Assembly: GCF_037126435.1 (NCBI RefSeq)
Contig: NZ_CP147020.1
Location: 2,221,293-2,285,292 of the forward strand
DNA from: Bernardetia sp. ABR2-2B
Lineage (GTDB): Bacteria; Bacteroidota; Bacteroidia; Cytophagales; Bernardetiaceae
Reading direction: 5' to 3'
Length of the DNA: 64,000 nucleotides
Made by a program: the position numbers and the translations under genes. Numbering within the stretch: position 1 is the stretch's first letter; each line of letters opens with the position of its first letter. The notes beneath the pieces were generated by a model. The model saw nothing but the letters and a program-made list of their open reading frames with translations. It was not told where the DNA came from and searched no databases. Of the stretch, positions 8,255-16,141 are shown one piece after another.

Positions 8255-9457
8255 ATGAATATAAAAACAAAAAATCCAGAAAACCCTAATTCGAAAGGAA
8301 GAGTTTTGGTCGCCATGAGTGGTGGAATTGATAGTTCATTGGCAGCCGTTTTGCTGCACGAACAAGGGTATGAAGTCATCGGAATGACAATGAAAACGTG
8401 GGATTATGCTGCTTCTGGTGGCAATATGAAAAAAGAAACAGGCTGTTGTAGCTTGGATTCTATCAATGATGCCCGTTCTATTTCGGTTGATTTGGGTTTC
8501 CCTCATTATATTTTGGACATTCGTTCCGAATTTGGCGATTACGTCATCGATTATTTTACAGAAGAATATATGGAAGGCAGAACGCCAAATCCATGTGTGC
8601 TTTGCAATACGCATATCAAATGGGATGCACTTTTAAGACGTGCCGATAATTTGGGTTGTCAGTATATTGCGACAGGTCATTATGCCAATATTAGAGAGGA
8701 AAACGGACGTTTTATAGTTTCAAAAGGTGTCGATACCAAAAAAGACCAATCGTATGTTTTGTGGGGCGTTTCGCAAGAAAGTTTGAGTAGAACAATGCTT
8801 CCTTTAGGAAATCTTACAAAAGCACAAATTCGTCAAATGGCTTTGGATAGAGGTTTTGATGAGCTTGTCAAAAAATCAGAATCATATGAAATATGTTTTA
8901 TTCCAGATAATGATTACCGTAGCTTCTTGAAAAGAAGAGTTCCAGATATGGACGAAAAAGTAGGAAAAGGAAATTTCATAATGACAACTGGAGAAGTAGT
9001 CGGACAACATGAAGGTTATCCGTTTTATACAGTCGGACAGCGCAAAGGATTAGGAATTGCACTCGGCGAACCTGCTTATGTAGTTGAGATTAAAAAAGAT
9101 ACCAATGAGGTTATTTTAGGTTTCAAAGATGATTTGTATAGAGATGGAATGATTGTCAAAAAATTAAATCTTCAAAAATATGCAAACATTGAAGGCGATT
9201 TGCTGACCACTACAAAAGTTCGTGTACACCACGCAGGCGCACCAGCAACCATCACACAAAGCGAAGACGGACAAGAACTTACCGTTCTTTTTCACGAGCC
9301 TGTAGATGCCATTGCCCCTGGACAGTCTGCCGTTTTTTATGATGGCGATGATGTAATTGGTGGAGGTTGGATAGTTTCTTCCTTCCAACAAATTGGAAAC
9401 GAACGCATAGAGAAAAATTTGTTTCCTACGGAAGTTTATAAGCCTAAGACGGTTTAA
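8255..9457 (+). CDS. mnmA: tRNA-uridine 2-sulfurtransferase MnmA
   Basis: Thiolates U34 of Lys, Glu and Gln tRNAs using persulfide sulfur and ATP. The PP-loop VLVAMSGGIDSS is near the N-terminus. TPNPCVLCNTHIKWD contains the first catalytic Cys region, and YEICFIPDNDYRSFL holds the second Cys. DQSYVLWGVSQ and TVGQRKGLGIALGEPAYV are further family signatures. I chose ATG 8255 (400 aa) over an in-frame GTG at 8222. The GTG lies inside a small palindrome (AGTGGA/TCCACT, 8221-8239). Length is slightly above the usual 360-380 aa because of a short N-terminal extension. Confidence 0.95.
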   Translation: MNIKTKNPENPNSKGRVLVAMSGGIDSSLAAVLLHEQGYEVIGMTMKTWDYAASGGNMKKETGCCSLDSINDARSISVDLGFPHYILDIRSEFGDYVIDYFTEEYMEGRTPNPCVLCNTHIKWDALLRRADNLGCQYIATGHYANIREENGRFIVSKGVDTKKDQSYVLWGVSQESLSRTMLPLGNLTKAQIRQMALDRGFDELVKKSESYEICFIPDNDYRSFLKRRVPDMDEKVGKGNFIMTTGEVVGQHEGYPFYTVGQRKGLGIALGEPAYVVEIKKDTNEVILGFKDDLYRDGMIVKKLNLQKYANIEGDLLTTTKVRVHHAGAPATITQSEDGQELTVLFHEPVDAIAPGQSAVFYDGDDVIGGGWIVSSFQQIGNERIEKNLFPTEVYKPKTV

Positions 9458-9470
9458 GATTATTACTTCT

Positions 9471-9516
9471 ACCCTTGTTAGTTTCTTTATTTTTATGGAA
9501 ATTGATAAGGGTATTT
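9471..9516 (+). terminator. possible terminator after mnmA
   Basis: ACCCTT (9471-9476) pairs with AAGGGT (9507-9512), helped by inner GTTTC/GAAAT pairs, and a T-rich run follows. It begins 14 bases after the mnmA stop. Confidence 0.45.
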
Positions 9517-9577
9517 CTTTATAAGAAATGGCACTAAATTTTTAGCTATATTTTATTTTACTCAAAAAAGCAAAAAT

Positions 9578-9841
9578 ATGGATTCAGAAAAATATCCAAG
9601 TTTAGCTTGGTGGATTAATACACAAGGCTGGATAGAATTAGGAGTTTCTCAAGAATATAGTTCTTTAGTTAGAGTGTTCTATGAAGATACTTTATGTCAT
9701 GAAGATGAAGATTCTTCTTCTTTAGATTCTGCATTAGAAAAAGCTGAATCTTGGCTTTCAGGCGAATTACTAAATAGATTTGGGGAAACAACTCCACCTA
9801 ATTATGATGAATTATCAGATTGGTTAGACAAAAGTTGGTAA
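9578..9841 (+). CDS. small acidic hypothetical protein
   Basis: An 87-aa acidic, Trp-rich protein (LAWWINTQGWIELGVSQ; ending DELSDWLDKSW) with no signal peptide, membrane segment or Cys pair. I do not recognise the family. It lies after mnmA beyond a possible terminator. A shorter ORF 32 bases downstream starts with the same MDS and contains SLAW, so it may be a decayed partial duplicate. The composition and clean ATG make it a plausible gene. Confidence 0.6.
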   Translation: MDSEKYPSLAWWINTQGWIELGVSQEYSSLVRVFYEDTLCHEDEDSSSLDSALEKAESWLSGELLNRFGETTPPNYDELSDWLDKSW

Positions 9842-9873
9842 TAAAACTATTATTTATTAGATAAGAAAAACTT

Positions 9874-9957
9874 ATGGATTCAGATTACGAAGACAAGCTA
9901 GTCAATGTAGAAAATAATGTTCAAGATGAAACTTCTTTAGCTTGGCAGAAACACTAG
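9874..9957 (+). pseudogene. short ORF cut by the start of the hairpin array
   Basis: A 27-codon frame beginning MDSDYEDKLVNV and ending TSLAWQKH. The start MDS and the SLAW word echo the preceding 87-aa gene. Its stop (TAG, 9955-9957) is formed by the first bases of the transposon-derived repeat. This suggests a gene copy truncated by insertion, but the ORF is too short to be sure. Confidence 0.3.
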
Positions 9958-10457
9958 CCGTTGTCGGTGTTTAAGCGTAGCGACACCGACAACAAAAACT
10001 ACCCAAAAATCTATGGAAATAACAATAAAGAATTACTCAAAATGAATTTTGTGCGGTCATGAAACGTTTTTTGCAAGTGTTCTTGTTGGTGTCGCTGCGC
10101 TAAAACACCAACAAGGGCAGAGGAAAATACCTATATATTTTTACCTTGTAACAAGAAGTTTGTCACTTGATAAATGAATCATAACATAAAAGCAGAAGCA
10201 CTAGCCGTTGTCGGTGTTTAGGCATAGCGACACCGACAACAAAAAACTACCCATAAATCTATAGAAATAACAATAAAGAATTACTCAAAATGAATTTTGT
10301 GCAGTCATGAAACGTTTTTTGCAAGTGTTCTTGTTGGTGTCGCTGCGCTAAAACACCAACAAGGGCAGAGGAAAATACCTATATATTTTTATCTTGATAA
10401 CAAGAAGTTTTGTAACTTGATAAACCAATCATAACAGAAAAGCAGAAGAACTAGCCA
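9958..10457. mobile_element. two tandem non-autonomous derivatives of the RAYT element
   Basis: Two units of about 247-250 bases repeat head to tail and lead directly into the RAYT copy. Each has a left hairpin (9960-9993 and 10207-10240, 11-bp stems), a core of about 90 bases, and a right hairpin (10082-10115 and 10330-10363, 11-bp stems). The cores keep the RAYT 5' edge (AATCTATGGAAA) and 3' edge (AATTTTGTGC), with the coding middle missing. They are therefore internally deleted copies that could be moved in trans. Confidence 0.8.
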
Positions 10458-10489
10458 TTGTCGGTGTTTAAGCGTAGCGACACCGACAA
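10458..10489. repeat. left-end hairpin of the RAYT copy
   Basis: TTGTCGGTGT (10458-10467) pairs perfectly with ACACCGACAA (10480-10489) around the loop TTAAGCGTAGCG. Its reverse complement has the same loop pattern (CGCTNCGCTNAA) as the right-end hairpins, so the two ends are inverted copies of one motif. Confidence 0.85.
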
Positions 10490-10508
10490 CAAAAACTGCC
10501 ACAAATCT

Positions 10509-11057
10509 ATGGAAAACGAAGATGAAGAGTTATTCGAACACATTTATCCTAACTTTTTTACGGCTACAATTTTAAACTGGTTACCTCTTTTGAAGCTAGA
10601 TAAATACAAACAGTTGATTATTGATTCATTAGCTTTTTTGGTAACTCAAAAAAGAGTAAAAGTGTATGCTTTTGTGATTATGCCTAATCATATTCATTTG
10701 ATGTGGAAAATTTTAGCACCTTATCGTTTGTCAAATGTGAAGCGTGATTTTTTTAAATTTTTGTCCAATAAAATCAAAAAAGACTTAAAAGAGTTTCATC
10801 CTAACGTTTTACCTCGTTTTGAATCAACTCAAAGCGACAGAAAATATCAGTTTTGGCAGCGTAACCCTTTGCCTATTTTTCTTTATTCTAGGAAAGTGCT
10901 AGAACAAAAATTAGATTATGTTCATCACAATCCAGTAAAAGGAAAATGGATGTTGGTAGGTTCTTTAGAACAATATAAATGGAGTTCTTTTAATTTTTAT
11001 GAAGAAGAAACAAATGATTTTGAATTTTTATCGCATTATATGGAGCAGTATGAGTAA
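10509..11057 (+). CDS. REP-associated tyrosine transposase (RAYT, Y1 family)
   Basis: A single-strand HUH/Y1 transposase of the RAYT branch of IS200/IS605. The metal-binding motif MPNHIHLMW (HIH near residues 61-63) and the nucleophile region KLDYVHHNPVKGKWM (Tyr near residue 137) are both intact, as is WSSFNFY. The frame can be extended upstream to 10458, but that stretch is the left hairpin itself. The ATG at 10509 (182 aa) is therefore the better start. The gene sits between inverted hairpins at 10458-10489 and 11073-11106, and two deleted copies precede it, so it looks like the mobilising enzyme for this palindrome family. Confidence 0.9.
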   Translation: MENEDEELFEHIYPNFFTATILNWLPLLKLDKYKQLIIDSLAFLVTQKRVKVYAFVIMPNHIHLMWKILAPYRLSNVKRDFFKFLSNKIKKDLKEFHPNVLPRFESTQSDRKYQFWQRNPLPIFLYSRKVLEQKLDYVHHNPVKGKWMLVGSLEQYKWSSFNFYEEETNDFEFLSHYMEQYE

Positions 11058-11072
11058 TTTTGTGCAAATGTT

Positions 11073-11106
11073 CTTGTCGGTGTTGCTTCGCTAAAATACC
11101 GACAAG
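11073..11106. repeat. right-end hairpin of the RAYT copy
   Basis: CTTGTCGGTGT (11073-11083) pairs with ATACCGACAAG (11096-11106), with one G-T pair, around the loop TGCTTCGCTAAA. It begins 15 bases after the RAYT stop and is followed by GGCAGA, as in the other right ends. Confidence 0.85.
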
Positions 11107-11144
11107 GGCAGAAAAACTTTTGCTTTCCATATAAACAATACATT

Positions 11145-11729
11145 ATGAACAAATACACAAAAATTCTACTTTCGTTAGCCTTCTTTGTCTTTTTTACTAA
11201 TTCAGTTTTTGCCCAAACGACAGATACAGAATTTTATGATTCTTGCTTAGTAGGAAGGGAAATAAAAGAACTTAGAGATGTGATGGATACTACAAAAGTA
11301 GCTATTTTGTATTTTGGTGTAAATCCTCAAAATCGTAAAGATATGAGAGAAATTAAAAAACTATTCAAAAAGGGAGTAAATGCTATGGATATAGCAGATT
11401 TGGCTGTAAAAGATAATCAATTGAACATGTTGTATATCAAAAACTTATATGTGCTTAATGAAAAAGAAAAAAATGAACTTTATAGTATAATTACAAGCAA
11501 AACAGGGGATAAAGAAGGACCTAGAACAACTGCTTTTTGTTATGAACCTAACCATGCACTTGTTTTTTTAGATAAAAATGATGAAATAAAATTTGAAATA
11601 GAAATATGTTTTAAATGTTTGATGGCAGTAATGCCTTTATCTAACTTCCCACTAGATAACTTTTGTAGAGAAAGCTGGAATAACTTAGAAAAATTTATTT
11701 TAGAGAGAAATCCAGAAATAGACAAATAG
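11145..11729 (+). CDS. secreted hypothetical protein
   Basis: A 194-aa protein with a clear signal peptide (ILLSLAFFVFFTNSVFAQ, cleavage after FAQ). The mature part is mixed alpha/beta with four Cys residues (SCLVG, AFCYEP, ICFKCL, NFCRES). One pair is spaced CFKC and could form a disulfide. I do not recognise the family. It follows the RAYT right end by about 40 bases and ends before a strong bidirectional terminator. Export is well supported, function unknown. Confidence 0.65.
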   Translation: MNKYTKILLSLAFFVFFTNSVFAQTTDTEFYDSCLVGREIKELRDVMDTTKVAILYFGVNPQNRKDMREIKKLFKKGVNAMDIADLAVKDNQLNMLYIKNLYVLNEKEKNELYSIITSKTGDKEGPRTTAFCYEPNHALVFLDKNDEIKFEIEICFKCLMAVMPLSNFPLDNFCRESWNNLEKFILERNPEIDK

Positions 11730-11743
11730 TTCTCTATAAAAAA

Positions 11744-11775
11744 ACGAACGGTTCACACAAAAGCAAACCGTTCGT
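11744..11775. terminator. bidirectional terminator between convergent genes
   Basis: ACGAACGGTT (11744-11753) and AACCGTTCGT (11766-11775) form a 10-bp stem around a 12-base loop, with an A-run before it. It lies between the stops of the secreted gene (11729) and the T9SS type B gene (11801). Confidence 0.85.
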
Positions 11776-11800
11776 TATAGAATTAAATTCGTAATTACTC

Positions 11801-14614
11801 TTATTCTCTAAGCAAAGAAACCCAACCTTTCAAAATCAAAACTTCATCAGTTGGATTTAAGCGATTGAAAGTTACTTTTACTTGGAAAAAATACATTCCA
11901 GAAGGCATTGCTGTTCCGTTGTTATTTTCTCCATTCCAATCAATAAAGACATTATTATCTTCTTCACTATTGGTTTCAAAAACAAGTTGTTCCCAACGAC
12001 TATAAATTTTGGTTTCTACACTTTTTACAAAAGCAGGACAATCTAAGGCTCTAAAAGTATCATTTATTCCGTCGCCATTTGGTGTAAATACATTTGGTAG
12101 CGCATAATTCGGACAGTTATCATTACAAACTTGATTGCTAAATGTACTCTCATTTCCAGAAGCATCCACAGCCGTAACCACATAACAACCTGCCACAGAA
12201 CGAACCTGCTCGTGTATAAAAGTAGTATCAGTAGTATTGACTAAAAGCTGCAACGAATCATTAATTTGAGCTTTAAAGTATAAATTATAACTACTCACTT
12301 CCAAATCACAATCAGGCGAATAATCATTTTGCCATCTCAAATTATTTCTAAAAAGAGAATCACTACAATAAATTGGGTCTTCAAAATTGATGGTTTCGCA
12401 AATCAAAGAATCTAAAAATAATGTCGTTGGCGAACAAGGAGGCGTTTCATCTAGTGGAACAATACAAACTCGTTGAGATTTATTCAAGAGTGGTTCTGGC
12501 AATCCTTCCTCGTTATAACTTCCTTGTGTCGTAACAAAATAACAATATTCTGTTTTATCTTCCAGTCCTGTATCTGTATAAGAAAACGAACCACTAAAGA
12601 CATTTATACTATCCAAAAGAACAAAATCAGTTCCATCAGCATCCGTTTGGCGATAAATATAATGTTGTGGAAAACGTGAATCTGTATTATTCCAAGGCAC
12701 TTCTGCACTCCAATTTAAAGTAGCTGCATTTACCAAAGGCGTTGCATTTAATCGAACCGAACTAGCCACAGCAGAAGAATCTACCAAACTATTATTTGAA
12801 TAAAAAAGAACTCTATAATTATAAACTTCTTCTTCTGTATTCAAATTTATATCTCTAAAAGTCGTATCATTTTCTGCAAAACGAGTTCCTAATTGAGTAT
12901 AATTTTGTGTTCCTGAAAAACCATCGGCACGGAAAAGTTCGTATTCATACGGTCGTGGAAACTGACTTTCTACAAGGTCTTGAGGTTTTGTCCATTCTAC
13001 TTGCATTTCTCCATTTTGTGTGTTTGTTTCTTCTACACTTACCTTTGTGATGTAGGGTGCATTAGTTGGAATGATTACACAAACCTCATCAGAAACATAA
13101 CTTTCTCCTCCTGCTGGGTTTGGGAATTTTGCAAAAATACGATAACAATATGTTTTTCCTCGTTCTAACCCTTCGCCATTATTATCATCTAAAAAGAAAC
13201 GATTTCCTATTTCGTTTGTTCCAATTTGTGTATAACCTGTAAAAGCTGGTAAGCCTGTTTCACACGTATCAGGATTGAACTCAAAAGAACCTGTTCTTCG
13301 CCAAATCGTCATTTCACTGGCATTCGGACATTGATAAGAAAACCAACTTAGTGAAATACTATTATCAACTGTATTTGCTTCTGCAATAAGCGTATCAGGT
13401 TTTGGCCCTACCACTCGTATTTGCCATGTTTTCAAATCTACTAATTTCCTATTATTAGGGTTTGGGTTATCTTCTGCCTTGAATGTTACGGCATACGGTT
13501 GCAAACGAACATCTTCACAGACGGTTTGCCAATCAAAAACACCTTTTTCTTCTCCATTTGGAGGCTGAATATTCAGAATATCAAAATTTGCATAATTTCT
13601 TGGTGGGACAGGCTCTAATTGTTCTGATTCTGCAAATAAGGCACTAAATGCAGAAAGACGGACAAAATCTTCGTCTGGGTCTGTTCCTGTAATCGTATCT
13701 CTCAAAAATGCTCCTGCCGTAACACAAGTATCTCTAGGAATTTCTAAAATAGGACGTTTATTTGGATTATCTCGTACAATAATCTGCATATCACGATTTA
13801 CTTGCCCTATCAATACTCCTTCTCGCCACTCTTGTACAATAAAAGCAACATTAAACTGACCTGTTCGCCCTGGCGTATTCCAAACCAAATCCCCTGTTAT
13901 TGGGTCAAGAGTAGCCGTAACAGCACCTCCATCTTCACTTTCTCCACCAAAAGAAGGGTCATCTAAAAGCCTAAAACCTTCAACTGGCGTATTTATAGCA
14001 CGTTTGGGAGTAACAAAAATATAGGCTAAACTATCTCCATCAGCATCATATGCTCCTGGATTATGAATGAATGTTTCACCTACACGAGCAAAGTCAATAG
14101 GTGGCACAAGCAAAACAGGTGAGCGATTCAGTCCCAAAAAAGGATTTATCAAAAATGTAGATTGAATATGAAACGCCGTATTGACCGAATTAGGAATATT
14201 AACGATTCCTTCATTACGATTTCGAATAGCTACACCTACATTATACTCTCCAGCCCCAGGGAATGTGTAAGTAGTTGTATAAGTATTTCGTGTCGTAGAA
14301 TTTCCAATACTGACTCCTGAAAGACGACTTACCATACGTGTTTCTCCAGTTCCAAAATTAAATTCAATTTCAGCATCAGGTGGAACTCCTGCATCATCAG
14401 TATAAATAATTGCTGTGATTCGATAGGTTAGACTAATATCAGAAATACGCTCGGCTGTCAAATCTCCTGCTCTCACATGAGTAGCATATGTATTTTGAGA
14501 AAAAAAGAATAAAAAGAGTAAACATATAGAAACTCTATACATCAAATTAGAAGCAAAAAAAGTTGATTTGATAGGCTTTATGTTTTGTAAAAAATAGAAC
14601 AAATCCTTATTCAT
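11801..14614 (-). CDS. T9SS type B sorting-domain protein with Ig/fibronectin-like repeats
   Basis: A 937-aa surface or secreted protein. The signal peptide ends near SQNTYA (residues 40-45) after a longer charged leader. Beta-sandwich modules follow (THVRAGDLTAERISDISLTY, then several fibronectin III-like repeats such as NAATLNWSAEVPWN). The C-terminus is a CHU_C/gliding-motility type sorting domain: NVFTPNGDGINDTFRALDC, WNGENNNGTAMPSGMYFFQV. Such domains direct passage through the type IX secretion system to the cell surface. Probable role in adhesion or matrix. No enzymatic motif is visible. It converges on a shared terminator with the preceding plus-strand gene. Confidence 0.9.
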   Translation of the reverse strand: MNKDLFYFLQNIKPIKSTFFASNLMYRVSICLLFLFFFSQNTYATHVRAGDLTAERISDISLTYRITAIIYTDDAGVPPDAEIEFNFGTGETRMVSRLSGVSIGNSTTRNTYTTTYTFPGAGEYNVGVAIRNRNEGIVNIPNSVNTAFHIQSTFLINPFLGLNRSPVLLVPPIDFARVGETFIHNPGAYDADGDSLAYIFVTPKRAINTPVEGFRLLDDPSFGGESEDGGAVTATLDPITGDLVWNTPGRTGQFNVAFIVQEWREGVLIGQVNRDMQIIVRDNPNKRPILEIPRDTCVTAGAFLRDTITGTDPDEDFVRLSAFSALFAESEQLEPVPPRNYANFDILNIQPPNGEEKGVFDWQTVCEDVRLQPYAVTFKAEDNPNPNNRKLVDLKTWQIRVVGPKPDTLIAEANTVDNSISLSWFSYQCPNASEMTIWRRTGSFEFNPDTCETGLPAFTGYTQIGTNEIGNRFFLDDNNGEGLERGKTYCYRIFAKFPNPAGGESYVSDEVCVIIPTNAPYITKVSVEETNTQNGEMQVEWTKPQDLVESQFPRPYEYELFRADGFSGTQNYTQLGTRFAENDTTFRDINLNTEEEVYNYRVLFYSNNSLVDSSAVASSVRLNATPLVNAATLNWSAEVPWNNTDSRFPQHYIYRQTDADGTDFVLLDSINVFSGSFSYTDTGLEDKTEYCYFVTTQGSYNEEGLPEPLLNKSQRVCIVPLDETPPCSPTTLFLDSLICETINFEDPIYCSDSLFRNNLRWQNDYSPDCDLEVSSYNLYFKAQINDSLQLLVNTTDTTFIHEQVRSVAGCYVVTAVDASGNESTFSNQVCNDNCPNYALPNVFTPNGDGINDTFRALDCPAFVKSVETKIYSRWEQLVFETNSEEDNNVFIDWNGENNNGTAMPSGMYFFQVKVTFNRLNPTDEVLILKGWVSLLRE

Positions 14615-15058
14615 TGGTATAAATTTATTTTGTCGATTAAGAGTAGCATCGAAATAACTGTATTTTTAAAAGAGGGTTTTGATAAACCTCTACTTATTTT
14701 TTTTAGAAGGGAATTTAATTATCAACTCTAGTTCAGAATTGTATTTTTTAGAAGGTAAATATAAAGATAAGGTAGTCAATCACAAATACAAAATTTTGGA
14801 TTATATTAAAATTCTATTTATTATCAAAGGTAAATTATATCTATGAAGTTGTTTAAGAATAGGTTTTACATGTATTTGTTGGTGTCGCTTCGCTAAAATA
14901 CCAACAAAGGCAGAGATATTTTCTTTAGAATTGAGTTCTTAAATCTAATTCTAAAGACAAGTCTGCATTCTTAAACAAATTCTATGACTGTAATTATAAA
15001 ATCATAAATAAAAAAAATTAGCCCTGCTATTTTGATAGAATTATCTTATTTTTGAAAA
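14615..15058. other. intergenic region holding a miniature inverted-repeat element
   Basis: A 444-base gap between divergent genes. It contains the element at 14847-14980. I see no additional gene. The remaining DNA is plain AT-rich sequence, presumably holding both divergent promoters. Confidence 0.6.
14847..14980. mobile_element. 134-bp miniature element with a RAYT-type hairpin inside
   Basis: The ends AGTTGTTTAAGAAT and ATTCTTAAACAAAT are inverted repeats (13 of 14). TCTATGA occurs immediately outside both ends (14840-14846 and 14981-14987), a likely 7-bp target duplication. The hairpin at 14875-14908 (TTTGTTGGTGT/ATACCAACAAA, loop CGCTTCGCTAAA) matches the RAYT right-end hairpins. A second element with the same ends is at 27288-27441. 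Confidence 0.65.
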
Positions 15059-15814
15059 ATGAATGCTTCAAATATATCTGTTACTCGTACTATTCCACAA
15101 ATTGACTCTTCCAAAGGTACTCGCTATGCCATTTCGGACATACATGGCTGCGCTCAAACGTTCAAAGCACTCATCAAAAAAATAAACCTTTCTTCTCATG
15201 ACCAGCTTTTTTTATTAGGAGATTATATCAATAAAGGACCTGATAGCAAAGGAGTTTTAGATTATATTATAGAACTTCAAAAAACCTACTCTGTTTTTTG
15301 TTTGCGAGGAAATCACGAAGAACTTCTTATAAGAGCGCATCGTAGGGCAGGAGGAGATAAATCAATTCGTCTCGTTCCTGTTTTGCATCGTGGGAGAGGT
15401 TTGGTAGATGAAAACCGTCGTATTCTGCCTGAATATTTACCTTTTTTGGAAAGTTTGTGTTATTATTTTGAATTAGAAGATTATTATTTGGTTCATGCAG
15501 GTTTTGATTTTGAAGCTCCAGACCCTTTCTCTGAAACTGAAAAAATGCTTTGGTTGCGTTATTTCGAAGTTGATACAAATATAGTGGGCGAAAAAAGAGT
15601 TATTCACGGACATGTTCCTGAATATTTACAGTTTATTCAAGAAGAGATTGACTATGGTTATCCTTCTATTTGTATTGATAATGGTTGTGTTTATAAAGCA
15701 CGTAGAAAAGCAGGTTTGGGACAACTCTTAGCTCTTAACTTAGATACTTTAGAAATCATTTTGCAAGAAAATATAGAAACAGAACGCTCTTCGTCAAGAA
15801 GTCATTTTTTGTAA
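15059..15814 (+). CDS. PPP-type metallophosphoesterase (serine/threonine phosphatase-like)
   Basis: A 251-aa calcineurin-like phosphoesterase of the bacterial PPP group. Metal-ligand motifs are visible in order: SDIHG (26-30), GDYINKG (54-60), RGNHE (83-87), a VHAGF motif, and IHGHVPE near residue 182. The usual GDxxDRG reads GDYINKG, so the second Asp is Asn and the Arg is Lys. The three core metal motifs remain, so a phosphatase role is likely, but substrate (protein or dinucleotide) is not shown. It is a single gene followed by the 52-bp tandem repeat. Confidence 0.85.
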   Translation: MNASNISVTRTIPQIDSSKGTRYAISDIHGCAQTFKALIKKINLSSHDQLFLLGDYINKGPDSKGVLDYIIELQKTYSVFCLRGNHEELLIRAHRRAGGDKSIRLVPVLHRGRGLVDENRRILPEYLPFLESLCYYFELEDYYLVHAGFDFEAPDPFSETEKMLWLRYFEVDTNIVGEKRVIHGHVPEYLQFIQEEIDYGYPSICIDNGCVYKARRKAGLGQLLALNLDTLEIILQENIETERSSSRSHFL

Positions 15815-15827
15815 AAAGAAGGATTGC

Positions 15828-16139
15828 TCCCAGCTCCTTGCATTCGTATTTCCCTAATTCCCAATATCTATTTCCTATGTCCTAAATAATTGCATTCGTA
15901 TTTCCCTAATTCCCAATATCTATTTCCTATGTCCTAAATAATTGCATTCGTATTTCCCTAGTTCCCAATATCTATTTCCTATGTCCTAAATAATTGCATT
16001 CGTATTTCCCTAGTTCCCAATATCTATTTCCTATGTCCTAAATAATTGCATTCGTATTTCCCTAGTTCCCAATATCTATTTCCTGTGTCCTAAATAATTG
16101 CATTCATATTTCCCTAGTTCCCAATATCCAGTCCCTAAT
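15828..16139. repeat. 52-bp tandem repeat between convergent genes
   Basis: Six copies start at 15841, 15893, 15945, 15997, 16049 and 16101 (the last is diverged), with period exactly 52. Key words are CATTCGTATTTCCCTA, TTCCCAATATCTATTTCC and GTCCTAAATAATTG. Copies 1-2 read CTAATT where copies 3-6 read CTAGTT, so there is an internal mutation gradient. Copies abut without spacers. The array fills nearly the whole gap between the stops at 15814 and 16142. Confidence 0.95.
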
Positions 16140-16141
16140 TC

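Noticed and set aside
9958-10457. CRISPR-like or rho-independent terminator series
   Set aside because: The hairpins come in inverted pairs with a shared core derived from the RAYT gene edges, and T-tracts are missing, so a transposon-derived array explains them better.
10458-10508. N-terminal extension of the RAYT
   Set aside because: The extra 17 codons are encoded by the left-end hairpin, and the ATG at 10509 gives the usual protein start.
15828-16139. CRISPR array
   Set aside because: The 52-base units abut with no unique spacers between them, and no cas gene is in the window. It is a plain tandem repeat.
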